This document shows, one piece after another, positions 20,659 to 32,034 of a DNA stretch of 64,000 nucleotides. How positions within the stretch are numbered: position 1 is the stretch's first letter; each line of letters starts with the position of its first letter. Source of the stretch: Crossaster papposus. Taxonomy: Eukaryota; Echinodermata; Asteroidea; Velatida; Solasteridae. The notes under the pieces are model-generated. The model saw nothing but the letters and a program-made list of their open reading frames with translations, ran no database searches and was not told where the DNA came from. The stretch lies in the NCBI GenBank assembly GCA_037893245.1, contig JBAIAA010000669.1, forward strand, positions 1,612,001 through 1,676,000. The letters run 5' to 3'. A program made the translations under genes and the position numbers.

Positions 20659-21732
20659 ATGGGGAAGGTACGGAATTTAGGTCTCTCTGTAAGACAAGTA
20701 TTTGTACTCTCCATTTTGTTGTATATTTTGCTTTCTATCGTGCCCGTCTATCAAGGAACATTTTGCGGTCGTACACTCTCACAGGAATTCAGTGCTGCTG
20801 AAAACCGAGCACTGAGAAATGCCACAATTTGGTCGGGTAGAGTTGGTACTCTGGTCGGCTGTGTGAGCATGTGCCACTCTTGGCCAGTTTGCGAGTCGGT
20901 TAATTACTTCAAGAACAATCGTAGGTGTGTTCTAAACAATGGCACGAGAGTAGATACACCAAATGGCTTCGTTGAAGACCAAGCAAGCGTGTACTTCGAT
21001 GGTAATACCAACACACGTAGCTTTTCTGTAGCAGATTTCAGTGATCACAGCGACGGATTCGCCACCGCAGTGGAGCCACGTTACAGCGATTGCCAAAGTT
21101 TACTGAAGAGAGGTTGCAGTGTGAGCGGTATCTATACGGTATTCCCCGCGGGATTCGCAGATGGTCTGAGGGTGTACTGCGACATGGAGACCGACGGTGG
21201 AGGCTGGCTTGTCATTCAGAGGCGTCAACATGGCAGTGTCGATTTCTACCGTGGCTGGGCTGACTACCGCGTGGGCTTTGGTGACTTGGCTAGTGAGTTT
21301 TGGCTCGGCAACGACAACTTGCGCACCTTGAGTAATTCTACTGGATCTTGGGATCTTCGAATCGATTTGGAGGACTGGGAAGGCAACACAACTTGGGCTG
21401 AGTACAGAAATTTCCGGATCTCTGGACAGGATTATCGTTTGAGTTTTGATTCGTACAATGCGGACAGTAATGCTGGTGATTCCCTTGACAGGAACAACGA
21501 TGTGCCCTTTACAACAAAGGACAACGACAATGACAAGCACGCTCGTAACTGCGCAGTGATCAAGAAAGGAGGTTGGTGGTACAAGAAATGTTCTCAATCC
21601 AACTTGAACGGTATGTATTTCGATTCGTCCAGGGAAGTACCAAACAACCTTCAGATCATTTCCTGGTATTCATGGAGGGGTCCATCCTACTTCTTGAAAA
21701 GTTGTAGTATGAAGATTCGATTGTCAAAGTAG
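20659..21732 (+). CDS. FReD copy E: secreted PAN/apple-fibrinogen protein with extended linker (357 aa)
   Basis: A stop codon (TGA) lies in frame just upstream, so the ATG at 20659 (AAAATGG) is the start. It anchors start choice for the C- and G-class copies. Signal peptide: residues 1 to about 31. PAN/apple-like domain: about 36-114, five cysteines. A hydrophilic linker of about 24 residues (NTNTRSFSVADFSDHSD...) is absent from B- and C-class proteins. The fibrinogen domain runs from about 142 to 357. E-class marks are an extra Cys in KRGCSVSG, ISGQDYRLSFDS, and a divergent tail (SREVPNNLQ, SWRGPSYFLK). GDLASEF carries Ser where other copies have Gly. The predicted role is an extracellular recognition protein. 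A poly-G run follows the stop. Confidence 0.94.
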   Translation: MGKVRNLGLSVRQVFVLSILLYILLSIVPVYQGTFCGRTLSQEFSAAENRALRNATIWSGRVGTLVGCVSMCHSWPVCESVNYFKNNRRCVLNNGTRVDTPNGFVEDQASVYFDGNTNTRSFSVADFSDHSDGFATAVEPRYSDCQSLLKRGCSVSGIYTVFPAGFADGLRVYCDMETDGGGWLVIQRRQHGSVDFYRGWADYRVGFGDLASEFWLGNDNLRTLSNSTGSWDLRIDLEDWEGNTTWAEYRNFRISGQDYRLSFDSYNADSNAGDSLDRNNDVPFTTKDNDNDKHARNCAVIKKGGWWYKKCSQSNLNGMYFDSSREVPNNLQIISWYSWRGPSYFLKSCSMKIRLSK

Positions 21733-21782
21733 GGTAATTATTGAAATTCACCATTTTGTCTCAAACGATGTAAGAATCCGGA

Positions 21783-21793
21783 GGGGGGGGGGG
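21783..21793 (+). repeat. poly-G tract after E
   Basis: Eleven consecutive G about 50 bp after the stop codon, equivalent to 572-584 and 47588-47607. Confidence 0.9.
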
Positions 21794-22003
21794 TACCCTA
21801 ATACACTTAACGTGAAGTGAAAGCGCCTGTGGCAATACCATTAAGGTTCCGAAAAATCGCGTCGTGTAAATTGGAATATCCGGTTAATTCTATACCCTCC
21901 CTTTGAATTTCTTCTTAGGCTATCAACATTAGAAGTGGGCCAATGTTTGTTATTAATTATTACAAAATCAATGTGCGAATAAAAATATGATAGTATTAAT
22001 ATG

Positions 22004-22267
22004 ATTTGGTTGGTTAAAATAGTTGGTGAAAATTGTAACCAAAAATGTGTAAATATTTCCAATTTGACAAATGTTGGGTACATTTTATCCAACGTTGGGC
22101 AAATTTTGTTGTGTGGTTCTGTTGTGTTGTTCACCTGGTAACCAACGGTTGATTAAAACGAGAAAAAAAAAACCAACGTTGGGTAACTTGTACCCAACAT
22201 TGGTCAAATTGGAAAAAATTACACATTGTTTGTTAACATTTTAACAAACATTTTTAAACAAGCAAAT
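22004..22267. mobile_element. MITE-like foldback element, TTGGTTGGTTAAAAT type (copy 2)
   Basis: Paralogue of 1457-1717, with the same imperfect terminal inversion and internal CCAACGTTGGG motifs. Here it directly follows GTATTAATATG, without the 662-bp insertion found after A. Confidence 0.7.
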
Positions 22268-22439
22268 GTATTTACATGTTTTGTCACAAATGCGAGAGAC
22301 GTTTAGTATGCAACACTAGAAAATAGTCAAAAGTACACAATCACAGCTGACTGGTGCAAATAAGACGCTATACAAAATGAATACATGTATAACCAAAATG
22401 TATTAGATTGAATGTGGAAGTGTAAAAAACTAAATTATC

Positions 22440-22634
22440 TTAAAGGTCGATACACCATTTGCAGATATCGTAATTTTTTACAACAAAAAATACATAGCAC
22501 AGTCATTTTGCTGGATGCCTAGAATCATATTATTTACTTTTAAATAAGTACAATATTTTTTAATAGTTTGGTAGTAAACAATTTCGATGTCCCCAAATGG
22601 TGTATCATTTTGATGTAAATGGTGTAACCTTTAA
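22440..22634. mobile_element. foldback element, GATACACCATTTG type (copy 2)
   Basis: Paralogue of 1887-2082. Inverted GATACACCATTTG and TTTAC motifs sit at the two ends, capped by TTAAAGG / CCTTTAA. Confidence 0.65.
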
Positions 22635-24294
22635 ATAGAGCCTAGTTTAAAGGTTTCAACATCGGATGTATTTGTTTCTTACGATTAATGTAAACCGAAT
22701 TGCAAAATTTAAGATTGATGTTATTAGCGTCCATTGATGTAATGGAAACATATTAAAACTGTTCTAAATTCATCTAGTTATGCTGATATGTATCAAAGCT
22801 TGCATTCGTGGCAGCTCTTAGAAAATAACGATTTGCGGTAGACAGCCTAGGAAATGAACACTAATTGGTTTATTTAACAACGGGGTGTTTCTGTCGGTAA
22901 AATTCGGTCAGGGGTGGCAAAGCAAGATATATTGATGAGCTTACAAATAGAACCGTGTTTAAAGGAGGCTGACCGCGGTAGCTTGTTTTCTTGCGCAGAC
23001 GCATTGTAACTCTCTTTAGTTTCGATAATATAGTCTTTCCAAAACTCACTCTATCTGCCGCTACGGATGAAGCACGTTCTCAATAGAAGCTCCTCTAAAT
23101 GAGGACTTTCATTGTTTCGTTCCTGTTTTTTCTTGTTATTGTTTGTTATACTTAACGTATATAGAGAAGCCATTTGCACCCAGCAGCCAACATTTTGTTG
23201 ATGATTGTATTTACTTATAAAAGCAATGGTGTTCTCTTGAGAAGTGTAATTGTGTTAAAATATTTATATGTTGCATGTAAAAAAAGACTGTAGCTATTCG
23301 CTTGGGGAAAGACCATTAGACAACGACAAGTACATGTATAGCCTACCAGCGTCTATTTCCTGTGTGTGGGCAGCTGACATCTTGTTTAAAACAAGCGCAT
23401 AACTGGCTTTCAAAATTAATTCAAATGCAAACCGAGCAAAGCCACACAAATACATTTCAGCGGCGTAACTATACGTGGACCATTTAGGCAACAGACGTTT
23501 TATTCGTGCACAATTCAACATTTCAAATAGGGGCACCCGGTCCGGCGCGAACCCCAGACGGGGGGCACGTAGCCCCAGTGAGGGCCCCGCCTTGTGGCAA
23601 TTAAAGCAGGGACAAATATATTACAATGACAGGTTGTACAAAGCTGCTTTTAGCGATACTTTCTCCTGTCCTTCGGTATCATATCTGAATCCATCGACTG
23701 TGTCTAATTAGCGCTGATCACTTGTTGGTATTAAGTATAGATGACATCGCCCGGGTGTGTTATATATTACAAACTAAAAATAAAGTCTTTAAACAGTGAT
23801 GCTAATAAGCTATTAATTGCCGCTAAACAACCAGACAAAAACAGCTACTATGAAACACACAAAAACGCATCACGCATGTTCATTGATTGGCTTGACCTCC
23901 CTATATGTAATTAATGAGGTACTTACCTCTCCGTTATTAACGCATGATGAGTACTAATTATGACTGGTTTTGTGCGAGGCCGTTCGTTCAGCTGTTTAAT
24001 TGCTTTGTATTGCATATAGGCCTATAGTGCTATCAACACTACGAATCAGAAGTCACAAGTCTAAATTTTCGCTGCTGTGTGAGCGGTGTGTTTACTTTGG
24101 TCTCTTGATAAATAGAAGACATAATCGTCCACTGTAATACAGGAACAGTCATTGTCAATGGGACTTGATATTGTACTCGATACGCTCTAGGTTTAAATAC
24201 GTACGTTGTCATATTGCGATAGAAAAACATCTTGCAGATACGACGTGTTTGTGCCATTAACGACGAACATATTTTGTTTGCGGGAGACAGCACA

Positions 24295-25301
24295 ATGAAG
24301 TATGTATTTGAGTTTAATGTTTCCGTGAGACAATTACTTGCTGCCGGTCTTCTGGTTTATTTGTTGTTTCCTTTTGTGCCCGCATATCAAGGAACCAATT
24401 GCGATCATACACACCCACAGGTATTCAGCGCGGCTCAAAACCGAGCACTGAGAAATGCCACAATTTGGTCGGGTAGAGTTGGTACTCTTGTCGGCTGTGT
24501 GAGCCTGTGCCACTCTTGGACAGCTTGCAAATCAGTCAATTACTTCAAGAACAATCACAGGTGTGATCTGAACAACGCCACGAGAGTCGATTTGCCAAAT
24601 ACCATTGTAGCAGACTACGAGAGCGTGTTCTTTGATGGCATTACTTACAGCGATTGCCAGAGTTTACTGAAGTCGGGTTACAGCGTGAGTGGCATATGTA
24701 CGATATTCCCAGCGGGATTCGCAGATGGTCTGAGGGTGTACTGCGACATGGAGACCGACGGTAGAGGCTGGCTTGTCATTCAGCGGCGTCAGGATGGCAG
24801 TGTCGACTTCTACCATGGCTGGGCTGACTATCGCGTGGGCTTTGGGGTCTTGGCTGGTGAGTTTTGGCTCGGCAACGACAACTTGCGTACCTTGAGTAAT
24901 TCTAATGGACCTTGGGATCTTCGAATCGATTTGGAGGACTGGGATAACAACACGGCCTGGGCCGAGTACGGAGGTTTCCGGATCTATGGACAGGATTTTG
25001 GTCTGAATTTGGATTCGTACAATGTGGAAAGTACCGCTGGTGACTCCCTTACAGATAGACATAACGGTATGCCCTTTTAACAAAAGACAAGGACAACGAC
25101 GAGCATACTAATGGTAACTGCGCAAAAATGAAGAAAGGAGCTTGGTGGTATGAGTATTGTTCTGCGTCAAACTTGAACGGTATGTATTTCACTTCGTCTT
25201 GGGAAAAATCAGAGGACTATCGAGCCATTATATGGGATTCGTGGAAAATTGGATATTACCCCTTGAAAAGTTGTAGTATGAAGATTCGATTGGCAAAGTA
25301 A
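24295..25301 (+). pseudogene. FReD copy F: frameshifted B/C hybrid gene
   Basis: The 5' flank, signal peptide and PAN start are B-class (ATG at 24295). The body switches to C-class features (HSWTACKS, TIVADYESVF, GRGW, NSNGPW, LNLDSYN). After ATGCCCTTTT one C present in the other copies is missing, and this creates a TAA at 25078-25080, losing the last 70 or so codons. Downstream, the shifted frame stays open through WWYEYC, NLNGMYF and LKSCSMKIR to a stop at 25299-25301. The lesion is therefore a single-base deletion and the total length is 1,007 rather than 1,008 bp. It also shows FGVLAGEF (Val for Asp). Either a young pseudogene or a sequencing error at a T run; a truncated secreted product is possible. 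Confidence 0.88.
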
Positions 25302-26270
25302 GGAAATTAATATTAACACGACTCGGACCACATTGGCTCAAACGCGTCACCAATTTGGCAATATAACCATACTATACTTGATACGTGTTCGGGATACGTA
25401 TGCGGCTCAGAAAAATCGCCTATTAAATCAACAGTTTGCGTTGTTGTTTCATCTTGTACACTTTATGCAATTTACTTCTCATATCAACATGTTGAAATGT
25501 ATAATTTAAAAGACTGATGAAATTATAACGCAAATTGGTGGTGTATAGGCGACTTTCCCGAGCCGCATACAAATCCCGTACATGTATCAAGCCTATTCGT
25601 CCATAATAATGAATTTTAAAACGGGGAATATGAACGTAAAGTAAACGCGGTGCGCATATACGGAAATACCACGAAAGGTCTTAACAATTGCGTCGTGTAA
25701 ATTCACTAAATTGGAATATTCGGTCAATTCCGTTACCTCCCTTTAAGTTTTTCTTGGGCATAAAAATAACAAAAAAGGGCAAATGTTTGCTATTCATTAT
25801 CGCGAAATCTCTATGGTTCCTCTGAGCATGCAAGACTAAAAACTATTTTATACAGGGTGTCTACATAAAAAGTATACCCATTTTCAAATTCATATTATTG
25901 CAAAACTACTGAATGTTTCTGAAAAATACAAATCTCTGTTGAAAGGATAGAATGCCCTCTGTCCAATGGTATAAGGTTCATTATGTCATTGCCATGAATG
26001 ACTGAACAAACAAGACAGTTATGAAAGGTACTGAAATCAGCACTGTGGCAAGTTGTTTTTACTTGTGTGACAAAGCTCAGGCAGGTGTTTGTAAAGACAA
26101 ATTATTTTACGGTTTAAACCTTAAACACATTAAAAAAGCAATGACTGGGTCGATGAATCATTTTTTCTGATCCCTTTCTTTTTGTGGTACACTTACCTGA
26201 CAAATTTAAGGTGATGTATACCCTCCACATGGCCACCTTTCATGTTAATGCATAGCTGGCATCTTTCCGT

Positions 26271-27172
26271 GATTCTATAAAGGTTTTTGGCAATATCGTA
26301 TTTAGGCGAATTTCTGCACTGCAAAGATTTGAATCATTGCGACAGATAATGATTATGTAAATGCATAACATTGGTAATGTTGATAATAAGAATTACGTTT
26401 AGCCTGTTGTATAGGTCTTGCTGTATAGCTCATACTAATTTTTTTGTTTAAACTTAAATCGTACGCGGTAGAGAATATATCATCTTGAATAAACGTAAAG
26501 CTTTCCTGGGTTTAAAATGAACGTTTGCGATTGTTCTCATTTGTTGTTGTGCATGACTTATCACCAATCCCTGAATGAGCAATATAACCTAATGAATAAT
26601 CTGCTTGCAAAAACAAAATTAGATATAAAAATGTGTTTGATTGAAAAGCCACAAAAGATCACGTGGCAGTAAAAGTAGAATAAGCTAAAACTAAATTGTA
26701 AAAATTATGAATGTGTTTTATGGTGTGGATAATAATAATAATTAGTGGATTTATAACTCTAATTAAGCACGTTTTATATAGAAGTTGTTCTCTTTATAGG
26801 CTTGCATTGGAAACTTGCTTTCCGTGATTCTATAAAGGTTTTTGGCAATTGTATTTATGCGAATTTCTGCACTGCAAGGATTTGAATCTCTGCGACAGTT
26901 AATGATTGTGTAAATGCATAACATTTGTAATGTTGATAATGAGAATTACGTTTAGCCTGATAAACTTGATGTATAGGTCTGGATGTATAGTTAATACTAA
27001 AATTGTTATTTGAACCTAAATCGTACGCGGTAGAGAATCATCTTGAATCAACGTAAAGCTTTTCCGGGTTTTAAATGAACGTTTTCGATTTTTCTCATTT
27101 GTTGTTGTGCATGATTTATAACCAATCCTTGAATGAGCAATACCACTTAATGAATAATCTGCTTGCAAAAAC
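26271..27172 (+). repeat. local tandem duplication, period about 555 bp
   Basis: GATTCTATAAAGGTTTTTGG starts at 26271 and again at 26826. The similarity runs through AATCGTACGCGGTAGAGAAT and CAACGTAAAGCTTT-type sequence to GAATAATCTGCTTGCAAAAA (about 26614 and 27172). The repeats have diverged by several percent, so the duplication is older than the G-H duplication. Confidence 0.75.
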
Positions 27173-28424
27173 CTCAAATTAGAAATTTGGCAAATGAAAG
27201 GACTGGTTGTTTTGAAAAGTTATTCATTTGTATTTGCTGTCTTATTTTGGTTGCGGTTGGGGTTGTGTTTGAATGGCAGTTAACGATTATTAGTCAAAAG
27301 TGTTTAAAGCTATGATTCGATTGAAATGCAAAGTACGTTCTCAAGAACAATTGCTTGGTGTATTGTATCCGTGGTGTAACACAGAAAGTATATGGAGTGA
27401 AACATATGTGAGTCATATATGAATTTTCTAACAATGTTTTAGCAGTCTGAAAATGTTTCGCAATAGTCTTAAATTTTGTACATTGATTTAGACAATTTAA
27501 AAGTTAGGTTTGGCGAAACTGTAGTTTGGTATGTGGTGTACTTTCCGTAGTTCGTTTTCTTTTTGCTTTGATGTAGTACTTTCAAAATTCGTGATTCTAA
27601 AACAATCAATGTGACTGTTTTGTTAGCACCAGAAGATATATTATTTTGAAATAACGTAGATCTTTTAAAGTTTTAGGTAAACATTTGTGATTTGCCAAAT
27701 TAGTTGTTCAAGTTTTAAAATTAATTTATTTAAAACATCGATGTTAATAAGTGTTACGCTTTTAAAAGTGTATTCAGTGTTGCATGTAAAAACAATTTTG
27801 TATTAAAGCCGTGTTCCCATTGGATTTGTTTTTCTTTCAATCTTTAAGATTGGTGTTATTAGCCTGCATTGATGTATTGGAAACATTTCTATCACTATTT
27901 GGTAAAGGAAATGTTGGCTGTAGATAAAGCTTTGAAAAGGCATAATTCAAAATTACATGTCTTTGTAATTTAAATGTTGTTGTATTATGGTGTCATAATA
28001 GCGTTTTAATCCTCGATCAATGTTGAACCTATTTAATAATATCGCTGGAAACTAAGATGTCGAATTGGATGTCAAATTGGTTTGATTAGAAGTTTTTCAA
28101 TTGTAACATGTAAAATGTAAAGTGCAAGTTAATTATATGTAAAGTGCCAGTTAATGATTATGTAGCTCGTAATATTTGTCAAAATTACTAAGATGTTCAA
28201 AGATATTGTATATGTATATTTGCGGTGGTAGCTCATAACAAGTGGTGATTTTAAAAATATATAAATGCATAATATATAAATGCACGTTTTAGAGTCTAAA
28301 AACTGTTCGTACAAGGCCACTGTTGTATTGTGACAAGGCGTTCGACCAACATAGTGCAGCCTAGCCGAGTCACGTGTAGTTGCTGTAAGTATGTGTGAAT
28401 ACCAGTGCACACAATTCGCTGTGT

Positions 28425-28661
28425 GCCCGGCCGGCAGAAGCGCATATGCGCGTATGCCCTTATGCGCGAACGCGTATCACCAACAAATTCCTAGCAAAAT
28501 GGCATACATGCAGAAATGAAGTTCGTACGATTTATGATACGTGTGAGATAACAACGGATTCATACTAAGTTTGGGGAACATTAGAGCCTTTCAATGCAGT
28601 TTTAAGTTTATGGAAGTGATGTTCACGTCAGAACGCTCATGTGCCCTTCTGCCGGGCACCC
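28425..28661. mobile_element. foldback element with GTGCCCGGC...GCCGGGCAC ends
   Basis: GTGCCCGGCCGGCAGAAG near 28425 is inverted at 28644-28661 (CTTCTGCCGGGCAC). It is homologous to 7546-7829 and about 58952-59232, with a partly different interior. Confidence 0.55.
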
Positions 28662-29428
28662 GACGCACCTACTGCGCTGCCGTTTTCGTCAGACACTATC
28701 GTCGAACGCCTTAATAACCACGGCTACTATAGCAAATTGTTTGCACTATTGTCTTGCATTTGTACATTGCTTTCGCGATTTTAAAAAGTCAAGTTTAGCA
28801 AGAATTTGGCACTGGTCAATATACATGCATTACTAATTGTTCGGAAAATAATCAATGCGACCTTTTTAAGATACAGAAAATTAACGTATATCTTGCCACG
28901 CTTTAGGCGACCGTTTGTGATTTAATTTACTCACAATAACATTGGTGTTATAACGTGTATTAAGTGTTGCATGTACAAAAAAAAATAGTTATTAAGTAAA
29001 GAAACGACCGTTGTAAATACCGTGATAGGTATAACGAATGGAATTTGAATAGAATGTCAATGGAATGTTGTTTGATAAAATGTAGTTGTAAACGAGTAGT
29101 AATATTTGAATCATATTCAGGTTTGCAAACTGCATAGACATTGGTGTAGCACATGATTGACAACTGTATTCACCGCAATGCCACGGCCAACTGGTCTGCC
29201 CATGCTAATCTATGCACATAACTATTCTACAGTATACTGAGAATTCAATGTGTAAACTTTTTTGATTACTAAACTGACTGTTGTGGTCAGGAATGAAGAT
29301 ATGTTGAACTAGAACATTTCAATGGAATGTTGTTTGATTAATGTGTTTCAAGCAAACAGTAGAATTGGATTCGAATTTAGTCTGCAAACATCGTAAACAT
29401 TTGGTGTAAAACATGCATGATTGACTTG

Positions 29429-29738
29429 ATATCAGCAGAATAACAACGGCCGCAGTCAAAACAAAGCCAGCATTTCGGACATGGCCTTAGTTACGCTGCA
29501 GACCGTTAGATCGTGCCGGGATCTGCCTTGAAGAGCGCCACCATGAGTTAGCTAACCCCCTCGCGCTTTATTTGCATGCAGTTCTTAACAATACAATGAA
29601 AAGTCCGCTAAACAGAATATAAAGAAACCAGTATACCTCGAATTGAAACAATATCAATGTTGATATTGCTGGCATCATACACAAATCAATGAAAGGAATT
29701 GACTACTCGCTCAAAAAGAGCAGTATAAAAATTAGACA
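29429..29738 (+). pseudogene. broken small-ORF copy fused to a FReD tail relic
   Basis: Bases 29429-29658 match codons about 27-104 of the 135-aa gene (ATAACAACGGCCG, CGTTAGATCGTGCC, TTATTTGCATGCAGTTCTTA). They lack the signal-peptide part and contain an extra base near 29600 that breaks the frame. The match then jumps into the IDYSLKKSS FReD relic (29661-29738). It shows that the small ORF is not maintained in every unit. Confidence 0.75.
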
Positions 29739-30530
29739 GTAATTGCAGTAGTAATTATGCACAAATCACCGGCTAATGAAACATTGATTCTATAATTGCC
29801 ACCGGTATGTAAAACAGTGATACCAAGCTTGAAAAAATAAAGAATTAAATAGTTCTATAGTTGAAATACCATTTCGACATTCGGATTGGAGTGCACAGAG
29901 AACCTGTGTGTTGGTAAATGTAAATGGATTTTCTGGAATTTTGGGACTCGTCAAAAGACATCTGAGCACTCACTAGAAGCAAATCCTATTGAAAACCTCT
30001 GTATTTCGTTCATTCTCATTGTGAATGTATCTGATGGTTGATCTACCTGCGGAGCTACGGACAAAACCAGGGCTGCTTTAAGGAAACACAGCACCAATAA
30101 AAAGATAACTTGTCGGATTAGATTGACAGTCGATTGTAGATATCTCTTGTGTGAGCAGGTGACCTTGGCTTAATACCGACATTCGCACCGTGAACTACTC
30201 TTCAGGCTGTGAAATAAATTTACAACAAAGCCGCAATAATTGATTATCTGAGGAGCATTGATGCGCACTTCGTGTTATCAAAACGATACAGATAGGTAGC
30301 CACTAAATTTCAGCTTCACTACTTTGACAGCAGTACATTCAAATGGGTCCGTATTTGATAAATATAACTCAATAAATGTTATGTTATACGCGTAAAGAGT
30401 CAAGGACTGAAGAGAAGGCGTTATGAAAGAAGCAGCGGCGCCATAGGCTCGTTTTCAATTAAATAATGGCTGCCGAACAATTTCAAGAGTCCGTGCTTAC
30501 ACAATTAAGTTGCCAAAAATCGATAGACGT

Positions 30531-30680
30531 ACAGGGTCCAATTTCATGAAGCTGCTCAGCACCAAAATTTCTTAGCACAAACAAGTCTTGCTCGATAGAA
30601 AACAGGTTGCCAGACAAAACTATACGTGCTTGTTTAATGCTATAAGCAATTATTTTGTGTGCTCTTTGAAAATGGCCCTG
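30531..30680. mobile_element. promoter-proximal inverted-repeat element, internally deleted (before G)
   Basis: ACAGGGTCCAATTTCATGAA to AAAATGGCCCTG, with about 100 bp missing from the middle compared with E and I. Only part of the GCTTAGC motif cluster remains. Confidence 0.6.
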
Positions 30681-30890
30681 GTTTGGTGAATAGTTGGCGT
30701 GGTAACTTTCCCAGAAATTCAAAGAGCATTTAGGAGATCTATTAGACCCTGAAATGCAGAAATAATGACTGTCAAGGAAAGTTGATGGTGGACGTGCGTC
30801 ACGTGCCATTGGGCGTGAAACTGATGCTCGGTACGTTATGGTCTTAATTAATTACGGGTTCTTGATGTCAAAGAAACACGTTTTCTCAAA

Positions 30891-30921
30891 TTTAAGGCAT
30901 TTCGGTGATCGAGCCTCATCC
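30891..30921 (+). promoter_or_regulatory. putative core promoter of G
   Basis: TTTAAGG replaces TATAAGG, and TCATCC replaces TCATTC 27 bp downstream. Both changes weaken the consensus relative to E and I. The identical sequence precedes H at 38728-38758. Confidence 0.45.
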
Positions 30922-30945
30922 GTGTAGTTGGTGTGGAACAGCAAA

Positions 30946-32034
30946 ATGGGGGAGGTACGGAATTTAGGTCTCTCTGTAAGACAAGTATTTGTACTCTCCA
31001 TTTTGTTGTATATTTTGCTTTCTATCGTGCCCGTCTATCAAGGAACATTTTGCGGTTATACACTCTCACAGGAATTCAGTGCTGCTGAAAACCGAGCACT
31101 GAGAAATGCCACAATTTGGTCGGGTAGAGTTGGTACTCTAGTCGGCTGTGTGAGCCTGTGCCACTCTTGGCCATTTTGCGAGTCGGTTAATTACTTCAAG
31201 AACAATCGTAGGTGTGTTCTGAACAATGGCACGAGAGTAGATGCACCAAATGGCTTCGTTGAAGACCAAGCAAGCGTGTACTTCGATGGTAATACCAACA
31301 CACCTTGCTTTTCCGTAGCAGATTTCAGTGATCACAGCGACGTTCATACAATCGGATTTACCGCCACAGTGGAGCCACGTTACAGCGATTGCCAGAGTTT
31401 ACTGAAGGAAGGTTGCAGTGTGAGTGGTATCTATACGGTATTCCTTGCGGGATTTGCAGATGGTCTGAGGGTGTACTGCGACATGGAGACCGACGGTGGA
31501 GGCTGGCTTGTCATTCAGAGGCGTCAGGATGGCAGTGTCGACTTCTACCGCGGCTGGGCTGACTACCGCGTGGGCTTTGGTGACTTGGCTGGTGAGTTTT
31601 GGCTCGGCAACGACAACTTGCGCACCTTGAGTAATTCTAATGGACCTTGGGATCTTCGAATCGATTTGGAGGACTGGGATGGCAACACAGCTTGGGCTGA
31701 GTACAGAGATTTTAAGATCTCTGGACAGAATTTTAGTTTGAGTTATGATTCGTACAATGCAGACAGTAATGCTGGGAATTCCCTTCACAGGCACAATGGT
31801 ATGCTCTTTACAACAAAGGACAAGGACAATGACAAGGATACTAATCGTAACTGCGCAGACATAGAGAAAGGAGCTTGGTGGTACGACTTATGTTCCTCGT
31901 CGAACTTGAACGGTATGTATTTCACTTCGTCTTGGGAAAAATCAAGCGACTTTCGAGTCATTGCATGGAGTTCATGGAAGGGTTTTATCTACTCTTTGAA
32001 AAGTTGTAGTATGAAGATTCGATTGGCAAAGTAA
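30946..32034 (+). CDS. FReD copy G: secreted PAN/apple-fibrinogen protein (362 aa)
   Basis: Start at the ATG at 30946 (AAAATGG), aligned with E; the in-frame extension upstream has only TTG and GTG. Signal peptide: residues 1 to about 31. PAN/apple-like domain with five cysteines. The longest linker of the array is here (NTNTPCFSVADFSDHSDVHT..., about 29 residues) and carries its own cysteine. The fibrinogen domain follows, with KEGCSVSG, DFKISGQNFSLSYDS, the DKDNDKD calcium-site region, GAWWYDLC and LKSCSMKIR. Twelve cysteines in total is the most of any class. VFLAGF replaces the usual FPAGF. The product should be secreted and probably ligand-binding. An identical gene is present as H. Confidence 0.94.
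   Translation: MGEVRNLGLSVRQVFVLSILLYILLSIVPVYQGTFCGYTLSQEFSAAENRALRNATIWSGRVGTLVGCVSLCHSWPFCESVNYFKNNRRCVLNNGTRVDAPNGFVEDQASVYFDGNTNTPCFSVADFSDHSDVHTIGFTATVEPRYSDCQSLLKEGCSVSGIYTVFLAGFADGLRVYCDMETDGGGWLVIQRRQDGSVDFYRGWADYRVGFGDLAGEFWLGNDNLRTLSNSNGPWDLRIDLEDWDGNTAWAEYRDFKISGQNFSLSYDSYNADSNAGNSLHRHNGMLFTTKDKDNDKDTNRNCADIEKGAWWYDLCSSSNLNGMYFTSSWEKSSDFRVIAWSSWKGFIYSLKSCSMKIRLAK

Larger units (their letters stand above)
21733..24294. other. E-F intergenic block
   Basis: No gene is supported. This is the simplest version of the block shared with A-B and I-J. It holds a poly-G run (21783-21793) and foldback elements at 22004-22267 and 22440-22634. Empty sites for insertions seen in the other blocks lie near 22003, 23150 and 23340. 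The last kilobase is the B-class upstream region. Confidence 0.82.
25302..30945. other. F-G intergenic region
   Basis: No intact gene is seen. It contains the duplicated 3' flank, a 555-bp-period tandem duplication (26271-27172), a GTGCCCGGC-type foldback (28425-28661), broken copies of the small ORF and FReD tail (29429-29738), and a shortened promoter-proximal inverted repeat (30531-30680). It serves as the empty-site reference for the elements at 16787 and 34675. Confidence 0.75.
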
